Assembly (NCBI RefSeq): GCF_014201675.1
Contig: NZ_JACHEZ010000001.1
Location: forward strand, 372,001-436,000
Reading direction: 5' to 3'
Source: Oceanithermus desulfurans
GTDB lineage: Bacteria; Deinococcota; Deinococci; Deinococcales; Marinithermaceae
Length of the DNA stretch: 64,000 nucleotides
Shown: piece by piece, positions 18,288 through 27,403 of the stretch
Layout of the letters: every line of letters starts with the position of its first letter
Numbering within the stretch: position 1 is the first letter of the stretch
Translations under genes and position numbers: made by a program
Notes under the pieces: generated by a model
Database searches by the model: none
What the model was told of the DNA's origin: nothing
The model's input: the letters and a program-made list of their open reading frames with translations, nothing else

Positions 18288-19039
18288 CGGAACAACCTCT
18301 CTGCGTTCGCGTCGGTGGTGCGCTCCATCGCCCCTGAGCCGACGCCGCGGGCGAGGGCCAGGGCCTCGAGGGTGTAGCGCACGAAGGCGGGCTCGTTCCT
18401 CTTGCCGCGCTTGGGCACCGGGGGCAGGTAGGGGCTGTCGGTCTCGACGAGCAGCCGGTCCGCGGGCAGAGCGGCCGCGGCCTCGCGCAGGTGGGCGTTC
18501 TTCTTGTAGGTCAGGTTGCCCGCGAAGCTGACGTAGCCCCCCAGCTCGAGCCCGGTCTCGGCGAGCCGCAGGTCGCCGCCGAAGGCGTGCAGCACGAAGC
18601 GGGGCGGGCGGTGCTGGCGCAGCCAGGCTTCGAGGTCGCGCTCGGCGGCGTCGGAGCCGTCCTTGGAGCGCACGTGGAAGACCATGACCAGGTCGTGCGC
18701 CAGGGCGAGTTCCAGCTGAAACGCGAGCACCCGGAACTGGGCTGCGGGGGTGGCCGCGTCCCAGTAGTAGTCGAGGCCGGTCTCGCCGCTGGCGCGCACG
18801 CGGGGGTGCGCCGCCAGCGCCCGCAGCCGTTCGGCCACCTCCTGAGAGAAGGCCTCGGCCTCGGTGGGGTGCAGCCCCACGCCGGCGTAGACGTTGGGCC
18901 AGGCCTCGGCAAAGCCCAGGGCGGCCTCGCTGCTGGCGGTGTCGGTGCCCAGCGTGAGGACGGCGCGCAGGTCGCGGGCGCGCTCCAGGGCTTCGCCGGG
19001 GGCCTCGAGGCGGTCCAGGTGGGCGTGGGTGTCGGTCAT
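18281..19039 (-). CDS. tatD: TatD-family metal-dependent deoxyribonuclease
   Basis: A 252-residue TIM-barrel hydrolase. It starts MTDTHAHLDRLE with the HxH metal ligands. GETGLDYYWD carries the conserved Glu, followed by VFHVRSKDGSDA and a late ETDSPYLPPVP motif. TatD enzymes are 3'-5' exonucleases and D-aminoacyl or DNA-repair hydrolases, so the physiological substrate is uncertain. The ATG at 19039 is preferred over upstream in-frame starts because it directly begins the conserved domain. TACCCT lies nine bases upstream of it. The 3' end overlaps thiI. Confidence 0.9.
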   Translation of the reverse strand: MTDTHAHLDRLEAPGEALERARDLRAVLTLGTDTASSEAALGFAEAWPNVYAGVGLHPTEAEAFSQEVAERLRALAAHPRVRASGETGLDYYWDAATPAAQFRVLAFQLELALAHDLVMVFHVRSKDGSDAAERDLEAWLRQHRPPRFVLHAFGGDLRLAETGLELGGYVSFAGNLTYKKNAHLREAAAALPADRLLVETDSPYLPPVPKRGKRNEPAFVRYTLEALALARGVGSGAMERTTDANAERLFRW

Positions 19040-19116
19040 GCCGAACGTAGGGTAGCACAAAAGTCTAACCGTCCTGGCCAGGGGCTTATTTCCCATGCGT
19101 AGGCTCACAAAACTAG

Positions 19117-19154
19117 TGCTAGAATGAGCGGCGGTTTTGGGGCCGGAGCCCCAA
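19117..19154 (+). promoter_or_regulatory. extended -10 promoter and leader hairpin for korAB
   Basis: TGCTAGAAT (19117-19125) is an extended -10 element without a clear -35. It is followed by a perfect 7-bp hairpin (TTGGGGC, CGGA loop, GCCCCAA; 19137-19154) just ahead of the GGAGGG ribosome-binding site and the ATG at 19171. The hairpin has no T run, so it may stabilise the mRNA 5' end. Confidence 0.5.
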
Positions 19155-19170
19155 CCCTACGGAGGGTAAG

Positions 19171-20946
19171 ATGCGAGACGTAACGCTGGCCATCGCCGGT
19201 TCGGGTGGGGACGGGGTCATCACCGCGGGTGATTTCATCGTCCAAGCCGCGGCCCGGAAGGGTCTTCATGCCTTCATGCTCAAGTCCTACGGGCCTCAGA
19301 TCCGCGGCGGAGAATCTTCGGCGCGGATTCGCATATCGGACCGGCCCATCTACAGTCAGGGCGACTACGTCGACTTCCTGGTCGTCTTCAGCTGGAAGGA
19401 CTTCAACCGCTTCCTCGACGAGATCCAGCTGCGCAAGGGCGCGGTGGTCCTCTACGACGAGGCCGACACCACCCCGCGCGAAGAGTTCCCCATCGACGCG
19501 GACCTGGAAGTCGAGTACATCGCCGTGCCCTTCAAGAAGATGGCCGCCGAGGAGATCAAGGTCCCCCTCACCAAGAACATGGTGGCGCTGGGCGTGATCT
19601 CCGAGCTGTTGCGCCTCCCGCTCGAAGCCATCAAGGACGCGGTCATGAAGAAGTTCGGCAAGCGCAAGCCCGAGGCCGCCCAGGTCAACCTGCAGGCGAT
19701 CGACCTGGGCAAGGCCTGGGTCAACGAGCACCTGCCGCAGGGGACCCAGATCGCCCTCGACGCCGAGGGCTCGGGCGAGCCCAAGCTGGTCATGACCGGC
19801 GACGACGCGGTGGCCTTCGGCGCCATCCACGCCGGCGTCAAGGTCTTCGCCGGCTACCCCATCACTCCGGCGAGCCCCATCCTCGAGTTCCTCTCCAAGT
19901 GGCTGCCCCACTTCGGCGGCGCGGTGGTGCAGACCGAGGACGAGATCGCGGCCATCACCTACGCCATCGGCGCCAGCTGGGCGGGCAAGCAGGCCATGAC
20001 GGCCTCGAGCGGCCCCGGCATTGCGCTGAAGCAGGAGGCCTTCGGTCTCGCGGCGATGGCGGAGATCCCCCTGGTCGTCGTCAACGTCCAGCGCGTCGGG
20101 CCCTCCACCGGCATCCCCTCCAAGAGCGAGCAGGCCGACCTCTTCCAGGCGATCGGCGGAACCCACGGCGACGTGCCCCGGGTCGTCCTCGCCCCCAGCG
20201 ACGTCGAGGACAACTTCCAGGTCGCGGTCGAGGCCTTCTACCTGGCCGAGAAGTACCAGATCCCGGTCATCATCCTCTCCGACCAGTTCCTCGGTGAGCG
20301 CAGCGAGACCGTCGAGGCCGAGGTGCTCTTCGCCCGCAAGCGGGTGATCAGCCGCCAGCTGGCGGGGCCCAACGACCTCAAGGATTACAAGCGCTACAAA
20401 CTCACCGACACCGGCGTCTCGCCCATGGCCGTGCCCGGGATGCCCGGAGGGCAGCACATCATCAGCGGCCTCGAGCACCACGAGGACGGCCGCCCCACCT
20501 CGAGCGGCACCCTGCACCAGGTCATGAGCGAGAAGCGCGCCCGCAAGCTGCCGCTGATCGCTGAGGAGTCGGGCTTCGTGCGCGTCTACGGCGACGAGGA
20601 CGCCGAGCTCGCGGTGCTGGCCTGGGGCTCCTCCAAGGGCGCGGTGCGCGAGGCCGTCGAGCGCGCCCAGGAAGCGGGCATCAAGGTGAAGGCCATCGTG
20701 CCCCAGCTCATCTACCCGATCCCCGAAAAGGCCTTCGACGAGGCCCTCAAAGGCGTGACGCGCGCCGTCGTGGTCGAGCTCTCCTTCGGGGCGCAGTTCT
20801 ACCGCTACCTGCGCGCCTACTACGACGGCCTGCCCAAGGAAACCCATTCCTACGCGCGTTCGGGCGCCAACCCACTGTTGGTGAGCGAAGTCTTCGATAC
20901 CATCAAGGAACACGCGGCCGCGCTCGGCTCGCTCCAGGAGGCCTGA
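19171..20946 (+). CDS. korA: 2-oxoacid:acceptor oxidoreductase, fused gamma-alpha subunit
   Basis: A 591-residue subunit. The N-terminal 190 residues form the gamma domain (GSGGDGVITAGDF and the KSYGPQIRGGESSARI region that binds CoA). The remainder is the alpha domain with FAGYPITPASPILEFL and the PSTGIPSKSEQAD loop. With the beta subunit it oxidatively decarboxylates a 2-oxoacid such as 2-oxoglutarate to acyl-CoA using ferredoxin. The gamma-alpha fusion is the arrangement found in KorAB-type enzymes of archaea and many bacteria. Substrate specificity cannot be read from the sequence alone. The downstream beta gene starts one base after the stop. Confidence 0.88.
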   Translation: MRDVTLAIAGSGGDGVITAGDFIVQAAARKGLHAFMLKSYGPQIRGGESSARIRISDRPIYSQGDYVDFLVVFSWKDFNRFLDEIQLRKGAVVLYDEADTTPREEFPIDADLEVEYIAVPFKKMAAEEIKVPLTKNMVALGVISELLRLPLEAIKDAVMKKFGKRKPEAAQVNLQAIDLGKAWVNEHLPQGTQIALDAEGSGEPKLVMTGDDAVAFGAIHAGVKVFAGYPITPASPILEFLSKWLPHFGGAVVQTEDEIAAITYAIGASWAGKQAMTASSGPGIALKQEAFGLAAMAEIPLVVVNVQRVGPSTGIPSKSEQADLFQAIGGTHGDVPRVVLAPSDVEDNFQVAVEAFYLAEKYQIPVIILSDQFLGERSETVEAEVLFARKRVISRQLAGPNDLKDYKRYKLTDTGVSPMAVPGMPGGQHIISGLEHHEDGRPTSSGTLHQVMSEKRARKLPLIAEESGFVRVYGDEDAELAVLAWGSSKGAVREAVERAQEAGIKVKAIVPQLIYPIPEKAFDEALKGVTRAVVVELSFGAQFYRYLRAYYDGLPKETHSYARSGANPLLVSEVFDTIKEHAAALGSLQEA

Positions 20947-20947
20947 G

Positions 20948-21808
20948 ATGGAACCGGTAAAGCTGACCGCCAAGGACTACAAGACCTCCGTGCCCATCGT
21001 CTGGTGTCCGGGCTGCGGCGACTTCGGCGTGCTCAACGCCATGCAGCAGGCGGCCGCCGAGCTGCAGCTGCCGCCCGAGAACCTGATGGTCGTCTCCGGT
21101 ATCGGCTGCTCGAGCCGCATCGCAGGCTACATCAACAGCTACGGCTTCAACTCGATCCACGGCCGCGCCCTGCCCATCGCCGCGGGCGCCAAGCTGGCCC
21201 GCCCCGAGCTGACCGTCTGGGCCGCGGGCGGCGACGGCGACGGCTACTCGATCGGAACCAACCACTTCGTCCACACGATCCGCCGCAACCCCGACATCAC
21301 CTACATCGTGATGGACAACCACATCTACGGCCTCACCAAGGGCCAGGTCTCGCCGACCACGCCCCACGGCGACGTGACCAAGTCGACCCCGCAGGGCAAC
21401 CCCGAGCGCCCGCTCAACCCGCTGGCGCTGGCGCTCGAGCTGGGGGCCACCTTCATCGCCCAGGGCTTCTCGGGCAACGTCAAGCACCTGCGCGACCTCA
21501 TCGTCCAGGCCACCCAGCACAAGGGCTTCGCCCTGGTGAACGTCAAGAGCCCCTGCGTGACCTTCCGCGGCCGCCAGGAGTTCAACGTCATCCGCGAGCA
21601 CGGGGTTTACCTGGACGAAAGCCACGACCCCAGCGACTGGAACCAGGCCCACGAGGTCACCCAGTGGACCGACAAGGTGCCCCTGGGCGTGATCTACAAG
21701 ATCGAAGGCGTGCCCACGCTCGAGGGCGTGGCCGAGGAAGCGCGCAAGAAGGCGCTCGAGCGCCGCAGCTTCGAGAGCACCACCGAGCTGATCGAGGTCT
21801 TCCGCTAG
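20948..21808 (+). CDS. korB: 2-oxoacid:acceptor oxidoreductase, beta subunit
   Basis: A 286-residue thiamine-diphosphate-binding subunit. The GDGDGYSIGTNHF motif and the following MDNHIYGLTKGQ segment bind Mg-ThDP. WCPGCGDFG, GIGCSS and SPCVTF provide four cysteines of the kind that bind the single [4Fe-4S] cluster in this family. No separate ferredoxin-like delta subunit is encoded nearby, consistent with two-subunit enzymes. The gene is followed by a strong hairpin at 21826-21849. Confidence 0.9.
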   Translation: MEPVKLTAKDYKTSVPIVWCPGCGDFGVLNAMQQAAAELQLPPENLMVVSGIGCSSRIAGYINSYGFNSIHGRALPIAAGAKLARPELTVWAAGGDGDGYSIGTNHFVHTIRRNPDITYIVMDNHIYGLTKGQVSPTTPHGDVTKSTPQGNPERPLNPLALALELGATFIAQGFSGNVKHLRDLIVQATQHKGFALVNVKSPCVTFRGRQEFNVIREHGVYLDESHDPSDWNQAHEVTQWTDKVPLGVIYKIEGVPTLEGVAEEARKKALERRSFESTTELIEVFR

Positions 21809-21825
21809 ATCCGCGCAACCCCCGC

Positions 21826-21855
21826 AAGCCCCGCCGCCCGGCGGGGCTTGCTTTC
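21826..21855 (+). terminator. intrinsic terminator after korAB
   Basis: A perfect 10-bp stem (AAGCCCCGCC, 21826-21835; GGCGGGGCTT, 21840-21849) with a GCCC loop is followed by a weak T stretch (GCTTTCGG). It separates korAB from the next gene's promoter. Confidence 0.78.
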
Positions 21856-21857
21856 GG

Positions 21858-21863
21858 TATGCT
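21858..21863 (+). promoter_or_regulatory. leaderless -10 box for the lipocalin-like gene
   Basis: TATGCT ends six bases before the ATG at 21870, immediately after the korAB terminator. No -35 consensus is seen. Confidence 0.5.
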
Positions 21864-21869
21864 GCGGGC

Positions 21870-22877
21870 ATGAAGCGCGCACTCGCCGGCTTGCTCCTGC
21901 TCAGCCTCGTCGCCTGCGCCCCGCGCCTGCAGGGCGTGGACCCCTCCCGGCCGCCGAGCCCCGAGCAGTGGGACCCGCAGCCGGCGCCGATCGAGTGGTG
22001 GTACGTCTCGGCCTACCTGCCCGAGCAGGGCCTGGCCTTTCACTGGGCCTTCTTCAAGTACTACGCCCCCGAGGGGTACCGGGTCCTGGGGCTGCCGGCG
22101 CGGGCCGTCTTCCCCTACCCCTTCGCCAGCGAGCACCTGGCGGTCACCGACCTGCGGGCGGATCGCTTCACGTTCCGCGAGCGCCACGACTTTCCCGAGC
22201 TGCGCGCGGTAGTGCGCGCGCAGCCGCTCTTCCTCGACCTCGACGGCTGGCGTTTCCAGCAAACGCCCGAGGGGTTCCGGCTGCAGGCCGGTTCCGTGGA
22301 CGTGACCCTGATCCCGACCAAGCCGCCCGTGGTCCACCCCCCGGGCTGGTCGGGCACCGCCGAGACCGGCCGCATGTACTACGTCTCCTATACCCGCGCC
22401 GAGCTGCGCGGCACCGTTGCGGGCCGCGAGGTTCGGGGCACCGCCTGGATCGACCACCAGTGGGGGGAGCAGATGAGCGGGGTCGCCGCGCTCTGGGACT
22501 GGTACGGCGTCCACCTTTCGAACGGCGACGACCTGATGCTCTACCGCATCCGCGACGTCCAGGGCAACCTCAAGGTGCTGCACGCGACCCGCGTCGACGC
22601 GCTGGGCCGGGTCAGCCGGCTCGAGGGCGTACGGATGGAGCCGCTCAGCTACTGGACCTCGCCGGTGACGGGGCTGCGCTATGCGGTGGCCTGGCGCGTG
22701 GAAGGGGAGGGCTGGAGCCTGGAGCTCGAGCCGCTGCGGCTCGCGCAGGAGGTCCGGCCGCCGGGTCTGCCCGTGGCCTACTGGGAGGGTCCGGTCGCGG
22801 GGTCGGGCCGTTGGTTCGGCGAAGCCGTGCGCGTCTGGGGTATGGGCGAGTTCGTCGGCGGCCGCTACCGCCGCTGA
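21870..22877 (+). CDS. lipocalin-like (AttH/CrtC family) lipoprotein
   Basis: A 335-residue protein with a lipoprotein signal (LLLSLVAC, lipid-attached Cys near residue 16). The body matches the AttH/CrtC lipocalin-like fold: the early IEWWYVSAYL motif, PEGYRVLGLPARAVFPYPFA and the characteristic GTAWIDHQWGEQ segment in the middle. The family includes hydroxyneurosporene hydratase CrtC, but most members, including lipoproteins like this one, have no known reaction. A membrane-anchored lipid- or carotenoid-binding or -modifying role is an inference from the fold. It is probably transcribed alone. Confidence 0.8.
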   Translation: MKRALAGLLLLSLVACAPRLQGVDPSRPPSPEQWDPQPAPIEWWYVSAYLPEQGLAFHWAFFKYYAPEGYRVLGLPARAVFPYPFASEHLAVTDLRADRFTFRERHDFPELRAVVRAQPLFLDLDGWRFQQTPEGFRLQAGSVDVTLIPTKPPVVHPPGWSGTAETGRMYYVSYTRAELRGTVAGREVRGTAWIDHQWGEQMSGVAALWDWYGVHLSNGDDLMLYRIRDVQGNLKVLHATRVDALGRVSRLEGVRMEPLSYWTSPVTGLRYAVAWRVEGEGWSLELEPLRLAQEVRPPGLPVAYWEGPVAGSGRWFGEAVRVWGMGEFVGGRYRR

Positions 22878-23352
22878 GCCCTTTATTCAAAATCTCGCGT
22901 AGCAATCTTCTAAAAAAACACGGGAAATATATCACGAGCGGATAGACGTCCAAGCGTTCACAAAAAGATAGCGGGCCGGGCCGTCTTGACGCTGGCGTAG
23001 GAATGCTAGCCGCGCCGTCCGAACGCGCCGTTTGCGCGTCCCCGCCGCCGCGAGGAGCTTTCCTTCTCACCTAAGCGAAAGCCGGGGTCCAGGACTCATC
23101 CAGTGGTCGGGATGGAGGCGCTGCACCGGCTGCGGAAAGCTGAAAGGCCCCCGTAGGGTGGGCCGGAGTGGGGGAATAGAAAGCGGCTCGTGGCCTGTGG
23201 CTCGTGGCCTATGGAAGCCCCGTGGCGTTCCGTCTCGCACAAGGCCTTCGATTCCGACCAGCTACCACGTACTACGCACCACGTAGCACGTTCGCACGGC
23301 CTTAAACACGCACACCGGCGGCCTTGGTGAACGGCGTCTCGGACCGTGGCCG
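22878..23352. repeat. second, small repeat island
   Basis: No gene is seen. The first 100 bases are AT-rich (TTTATTCAAAATC onward). The rest resembles the 10.6-13.3 kb island: a short tandem repeat of GGCTCGTGGCCTRT (about 23184-23212) and a four-unit heptamer array at 23263-23290 (TACCACG, TACTACG, CACCACG, TAGCACG). As in the larger island, the array lies close to the stop codon of a minus-strand gene, here pgm. Confidence 0.7.
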
Positions 23353-24750
23353 CTAGACTCCGACGAGTTTGCGCGCTTCCTTGAGGACGTGCTTCACCGT
23401 GCCGGTGTCCTCGGCTTCACAGTAAATGCGCAAAAGCGGCTCGGTGCCCGAGGGGCGGAAGAGCAGCCAGGCCCCGCCGGCGAGATGGAGCTTGACCCCG
23501 TCCAGGGTCTCCACCCGCTCGACGACGAACCGCCCCACCCGTTCGGGAGGCGCCTCGTGCAGGCGCTTCATCACCTCGTCGCGCGCCTCGGGGCTCGCCA
23601 CCTTCAGATCCAGGCGGTCGAAGGCGTGCTTCAGCCCCACGAGTTCCTCGATCTCGGCGAACTGTTCGCCAAGGCTCCGGCCGCTCGTCACCACGCTCTC
23701 GAGGAGCAGCAGGGCGTTGAGGAGGCCGTCGCGCTCGGGGATGTGGCCGGCCACCCCGATGCCCCCCGACTCCTCGCCCCCGATGAGCACGTCGCCCTTC
23801 AAGAACTCGTCGGTGATGTACTTGAAGCCGACGGGCGTGGTCACCACCTCGAGCCCCAGCTTCTCGGCCAGCCGGTCGACGACCTGCGAGACCGAGAAGG
23901 TCTTGACCACCCGCCCGCGCAGCCCCTTGCGGTGCAGGTGACGCAGCAGCACCGCGAAGATCTGGTGGCTGTTGAAGTAGACCCCGCCTGCGAGCACCGC
24001 GCCGATGCGGTCGGCGTCGCCGTCGGTCACCGCCGCGAAGACGGGGTCCTTCTCGGCGCTCATCACCGCGCGCAGGGTGACCAGGTTCTGGGGGATGGGT
24101 TCGGGATGCACGCCGTAGAAGAGGGGATGGGGCACGCCGTGGAGCTCGCGCAGGTCGAGCGCCAGCCCCGCGTGCTTCACGAAGCCGGCGAGCCAGCCGC
24201 CGCCGGCCCCGCCCATGGCGTCGTGGTAGAGCGCGCCGGAGTAAGCCCTCAGGGACTCGAGGTCCACGATCTCGCCGATGCGGTCGTAGTAGACCTCACG
24301 CAGGTCGAAGGTGCGCACGGCCCCCGGGTCGGGCGCTTTGGCCGGCGTCGCGTCCAGGCGGCGGATCATGCCGTCGTAGATCTCGGGGGTGGCCGAGCCG
24401 CCGTAGGGCCCCTTGAGCTTGTAGCCGTTGTACTCGGGAGGGTTGTGGCTTGCGGTGATCATCACCCCCGCGGCGGCCTCCTGGCGCACCACCGCGAACG
24501 AGGTGACCGGCGTGGGCAGGTAGCCCTTCGCCAGCTGGGCCTCGAGCCCGTTGGCGGCGATCACCCCGGCCACGTGCGCGGCGAAGCGGTCCGAGAGGAA
24601 GCGGGTGTCGTACCCCACCACCACCCGGCCGCCCCCCGTCGAGGCCACGTAGTCGGCGGTGGCCTGCGCCACCCGGGCGACGTTCGCGAAGGTGTAGCGG
24701 TCGGCGATGACGTCGCGCCAGCCGTCGGTTCCGAAACGGAGCTCGTCCAT
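23353..24750 (-). CDS. phosphoglucomutase/phosphomannomutase family protein
   Basis: A 465-residue alpha-D-phosphohexomutase with all four domain signatures: the phosphoserine loop ITASHNPPEYNGYK, the metal loop TDGDADRIG, the sugar-binding loop GGEESGGIG and the phosphate-binding loop RPSGTEPLLRIY. It interconverts hexose 1- and 6-phosphates for glycogen, trehalose or envelope polysaccharide synthesis; glucose versus mannose preference is not certain. On the minus strand TATGAT lies six bases before the ATG (24762-24757), so the message is probably leaderless. It is divergent from uvrD. Confidence 0.92.
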   Translation of the reverse strand: MDELRFGTDGWRDVIADRYTFANVARVAQATADYVASTGGGRVVVGYDTRFLSDRFAAHVAGVIAANGLEAQLAKGYLPTPVTSFAVVRQEAAAGVMITASHNPPEYNGYKLKGPYGGSATPEIYDGMIRRLDATPAKAPDPGAVRTFDLREVYYDRIGEIVDLESLRAYSGALYHDAMGGAGGGWLAGFVKHAGLALDLRELHGVPHPLFYGVHPEPIPQNLVTLRAVMSAEKDPVFAAVTDGDADRIGAVLAGGVYFNSHQIFAVLLRHLHRKGLRGRVVKTFSVSQVVDRLAEKLGLEVVTTPVGFKYITDEFLKGDVLIGGEESGGIGVAGHIPERDGLLNALLLLESVVTSGRSLGEQFAEIEELVGLKHAFDRLDLKVASPEARDEVMKRLHEAPPERVGRFVVERVETLDGVKLHLAGGAWLLFRPSGTEPLLRIYCEAEDTGTVKHVLKEARKLVGV

Positions 24751-24756
24751 GGCCTC

Positions 24757-24787
24757 ATCATACGGCGGGGGCGTGAGCTGATAGACT
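24757..24787. promoter_or_regulatory. back-to-back leaderless promoters of pgm and uvrD
   Basis: The minus-strand TATGAT (24762-24757) is six bases from the phosphohexomutase ATG. The plus-strand TAGACT (24782-24787) is seven bases from the uvrD GTG (24795). The whole divergent intergenic region is only 44 bases, so neither gene has room for a conventional leader. Confidence 0.6.
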
Positions 24788-24794
24788 GTTCGGC

Positions 24795-26954
24795 GTGTCT
24801 GCGCGCGACCTCCTTTCCTCCCTCAACGAACAACAACAAGCCGCGGTGCAGCACTTCCTGGGCCCGGCGCTGGTGATCGCCGGGGCCGGTTCGGGGAAGA
24901 CCCGGACGGTGGTGCACCGGGTCGCCTACCTGCTGGCCGAGCGCGAGGTCTACCCGGCCGAGGTGCTGGCCGTGACCTTCACCAACAAGGCCGCGGGCGA
25001 GATGCGCGAACGGCTTTCGCGGATGGTGGGGCGCGCGGCCGGCGAGCTGTGGGTGAGCACCTTCCACTCCGCCGGCCTGCGCATCCTGCGCCGCTACGGC
25101 GAGCGCATCGGGTTGAAGCCCGGCTTCGTCGTCTACGACGACGACGATCAGCGGGTGTTGCTCAAGGAGGTGCTGGGTTCGCTGGGGCTCGAGGCGCGCC
25201 CCACCTACGTGCGCGCCATCCTCGACCGCATCAAGAACCGCATGTGGTCGACTGACGAGTTCCTGGCCCACGCCGACGACTGGGTGGGCGGCCTCACCAA
25301 GCAGCAGATGGCCGAGGTGTACGCGCGCTACCAGCAGCGCCTCGCCGAGAACAACGCCGTCGACTTCAACGACCTGCTGCTGCGCACCATCGAGCTCTTC
25401 GAACGCCATCCCGAGACGCTGGAGGCCGTGCGGCAGCGTGCCCGCTTCATTCACGTCGACGAGTACCAGGACACCAACCCCGCCCAGTACCGCCTCACCA
25501 AGCTGCTCGCCGGGGACGAGGCCAACCTGATGGTGGTGGGCGATCCCGACCAGTCGATCTACGGCTTCCGCAACGCCGACATTCAGAACATCCTCGGATT
25601 CGAACGCGACTACCGCGGGGCGGTGGTCTACCGCCTGGAGGCGAACTACCGCTCCACCGCGGCGATCCTGCGGGTGGCCAACGCCCTGATCGAGCGTAAC
25701 CAGCAGCGCCTCGAAAAGACCCTGAGGCCGGTCAAGCCCGCCGGCGAGCCGGTGCGCCTCTACCGCGCCCCGGACCACCGCGAGGAGGCCGCCTTCGTGG
25801 CGCGCGAGGTGGCGCGGCTGGCCCGGGAGCGCGCGGTCGACGACTTTGCCGTGCTCTACCGCACCAACGCCCAGTCGCGGGTGCTCGAGGAGGCCTTCCG
25901 GCGCATCAACCTGCCGGCGCGGATCGTCGGCGGGGTAGGGTTCTACGAGCGTCGTGAGGTGAAGGACGTGCTCGCCTACGCCCGCCTGGCCGTCAACCCT
26001 GCCGACGACGTGGCGCTTCGGCGCGTCATCAACGTGCCGGCGCGGGGGGTGGGCGCCGCTTCGGTGGGCAAGCTCGCCGCCTGGGCGGAGCAGCAGGGGG
26101 TGAGCCTGCTCGAGGCCGCGCACAGGGCCGGGGAGCTGCTCGCCGCGCGCCAGGCGGCGGCGGTGGCCCGCTTCACCGGTCTGCTGGCGACGCTGCGCGA
26201 GGCGGCCGAGGGCACCGGGCCCGAGGCCTTCCTGCGCCTCGTGCTGGCCGAGACCGGCTACAGCGAGATGCTGCGGCGCGAGGGCGACAGCGAACCGCGG
26301 CTCGAGAACCTGGAAGAGCTTTTGCGCGCCGCCGCCGAGTGGGAAGAGGAACACGGCGGCAGCGTGGCCGAGTTCCTCGACGAGATCGCCCTGACGGCGC
26401 GGGCCGAGGAGCCGAACGCCGCGCCCGAGAAGTCGGTTACCCTGATGACCCTGCACAACGCCAAGGGGCTGGAGTTTCCGGTCGTCTTCGTCGTGGGGGT
26501 GGAGGAGGGGCTGCTGCCCCACCGCTCCAGCCTGGGCTCCGACGCCGAGATCGAGGAGGAGCGCCGCCTCCTCTACGTGGGCATCACCCGCGCCCAGGAG
26601 CGGCTCTACCTCACGCTCTCCGAGGAGCGTGAGACCTGGGGCCAGCGTGAGCGGGTGCGGCCGAGCCGTTTCCTCGAGGAGATTCCCGACGGTCTCCTGA
26701 AGCCCGTGGGCCCCTTCGGCGACGCCCACGAACCCGCCCCCGCGCCGGTGTCGAGCGCGCCGGTGAACCGCGCCGCGGCGGGGGCTGCGTCGGGCTTCCG
26801 CGGCGGCGAGAAGGTGCGCCACCCGCGCTACGGCGAGGGTACGGTGGTGGCCACCAGCGGCGAGGGGGCGCGCCAGGAGGTCACGGTGCACTTCGCCGAG
26901 GCGGGGCTGAAGCGGCTCCTGGTCAAGTACGCGGGGCTCGAGCGCATAGAATAG
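24795..26954 (+). CDS. uvrD: UvrD/PcrA-type superfamily 1 DNA helicase
   Basis: A 719-residue helicase. Motif Q/I includes LNEQQQAAVQH and AGAGSGKT (about 29-36). Motif Ia is VTFTNKAAGEM, motif II VDEYQDTN and motif III VGDPDQSIYGFR. Motif IV is LEANYRST, motif V TLHNAKGLEFPVVFV and motif VI VGITRAQERLYL. The C-terminus, after a Pro/Ala linker, ends in a Tudor-like KVRHPRYGEGTVV domain, which in PcrA/UvrD binds RNA polymerase. It acts in nucleotide excision repair, replication restart and removal of stalled transcription complexes. The start is GTG 24795, set by the -10 box. Confidence 0.95.
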   Translation: MSARDLLSSLNEQQQAAVQHFLGPALVIAGAGSGKTRTVVHRVAYLLAEREVYPAEVLAVTFTNKAAGEMRERLSRMVGRAAGELWVSTFHSAGLRILRRYGERIGLKPGFVVYDDDDQRVLLKEVLGSLGLEARPTYVRAILDRIKNRMWSTDEFLAHADDWVGGLTKQQMAEVYARYQQRLAENNAVDFNDLLLRTIELFERHPETLEAVRQRARFIHVDEYQDTNPAQYRLTKLLAGDEANLMVVGDPDQSIYGFRNADIQNILGFERDYRGAVVYRLEANYRSTAAILRVANALIERNQQRLEKTLRPVKPAGEPVRLYRAPDHREEAAFVAREVARLARERAVDDFAVLYRTNAQSRVLEEAFRRINLPARIVGGVGFYERREVKDVLAYARLAVNPADDVALRRVINVPARGVGAASVGKLAAWAEQQGVSLLEAAHRAGELLAARQAAAVARFTGLLATLREAAEGTGPEAFLRLVLAETGYSEMLRREGDSEPRLENLEELLRAAAEWEEEHGGSVAEFLDEIALTARAEEPNAAPEKSVTLMTLHNAKGLEFPVVFVVGVEEGLLPHRSSLGSDAEIEEERRLLYVGITRAQERLYLTLSEERETWGQRERVRPSRFLEEIPDGLLKPVGPFGDAHEPAPAPVSSAPVNRAAAGAASGFRGGEKVRHPRYGEGTVVATSGEGARQEVTVHFAEAGLKRLLVKYAGLERIE

Positions 26955-26959
26955 AGCTC

Positions 26960-27403
26960 GTGAAACGGTACGGGATTGGGCTGCTGCTGTTGTTGGCGTC
27001 CGCGTGGGCCGCGGGCGGGTTGGATCTGGCCGTGGGCCGGAACATGGCGCTGGGCGGTTATTCCGGCGCGCTGGGGTTCTACCTCGAAGGGCAGCCCCTG
27101 GCCGCGCGCGGCCGGCTGCTCTTTGGCGAGCGCGGAGGGCTGATGGGCGGGCTCGACCTGCTCTACCGCCCCTGGGGGCGGCGGCTGCTCGAGCCCTACG
27201 CGGGCGCGGGGGCCGCCACGATGATCGCCCGGCTCCCCTCGGAAGGGGGGTTCGTGATGGACGTGGGCTCGGAGTCCTACGCCGTCGTGACCCTGGGGCT
27301 GGCCTTCAACCTCGGTCAGGCGCGGCCCTACGCCGAGTTCAGCTACAACTACGGGGCGGCGCCCTACGCGCGCGCCGGATTGGGGATGGTGTGGCGTTGG
27401 TAG
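26960..27403 (+). CDS. small exported beta-barrel-like protein
   Basis: A 147-residue protein with a signal peptide (hydrophobic LLLLLASAWAAGG) followed by alternating Gly/aromatic strands and a C-terminus ending in Trp (GLGMVWRW). These are features of small outer-membrane beta-barrels or surface proteins. No known family is recognised. The GTG start is seven bases after TAGAAT (26947-26952), whose last T opens the uvrD stop codon. A similar but shorter protein is encoded at 61651. The 3' end overlaps the isoaspartyl peptidase gene by 13 bases. Confidence 0.7.
   Translation: MKRYGIGLLLLLASAWAAGGLDLAVGRNMALGGYSGALGFYLEGQPLAARGRLLFGERGGLMGGLDLLYRPWGRRLLEPYAGAGAATMIARLPSEGGFVMDVGSESYAVVTLGLAFNLGQARPYAEFSYNYGAAPYARAGLGMVWRW

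Noticed and set aside
17121-19058. A 645-residue fusion of ThiI with an upstream segment
   Set aside because: The upstream segment is an alternate-frame reading of tatD; ThiI starts at 18287, overlapping the tatD stop.
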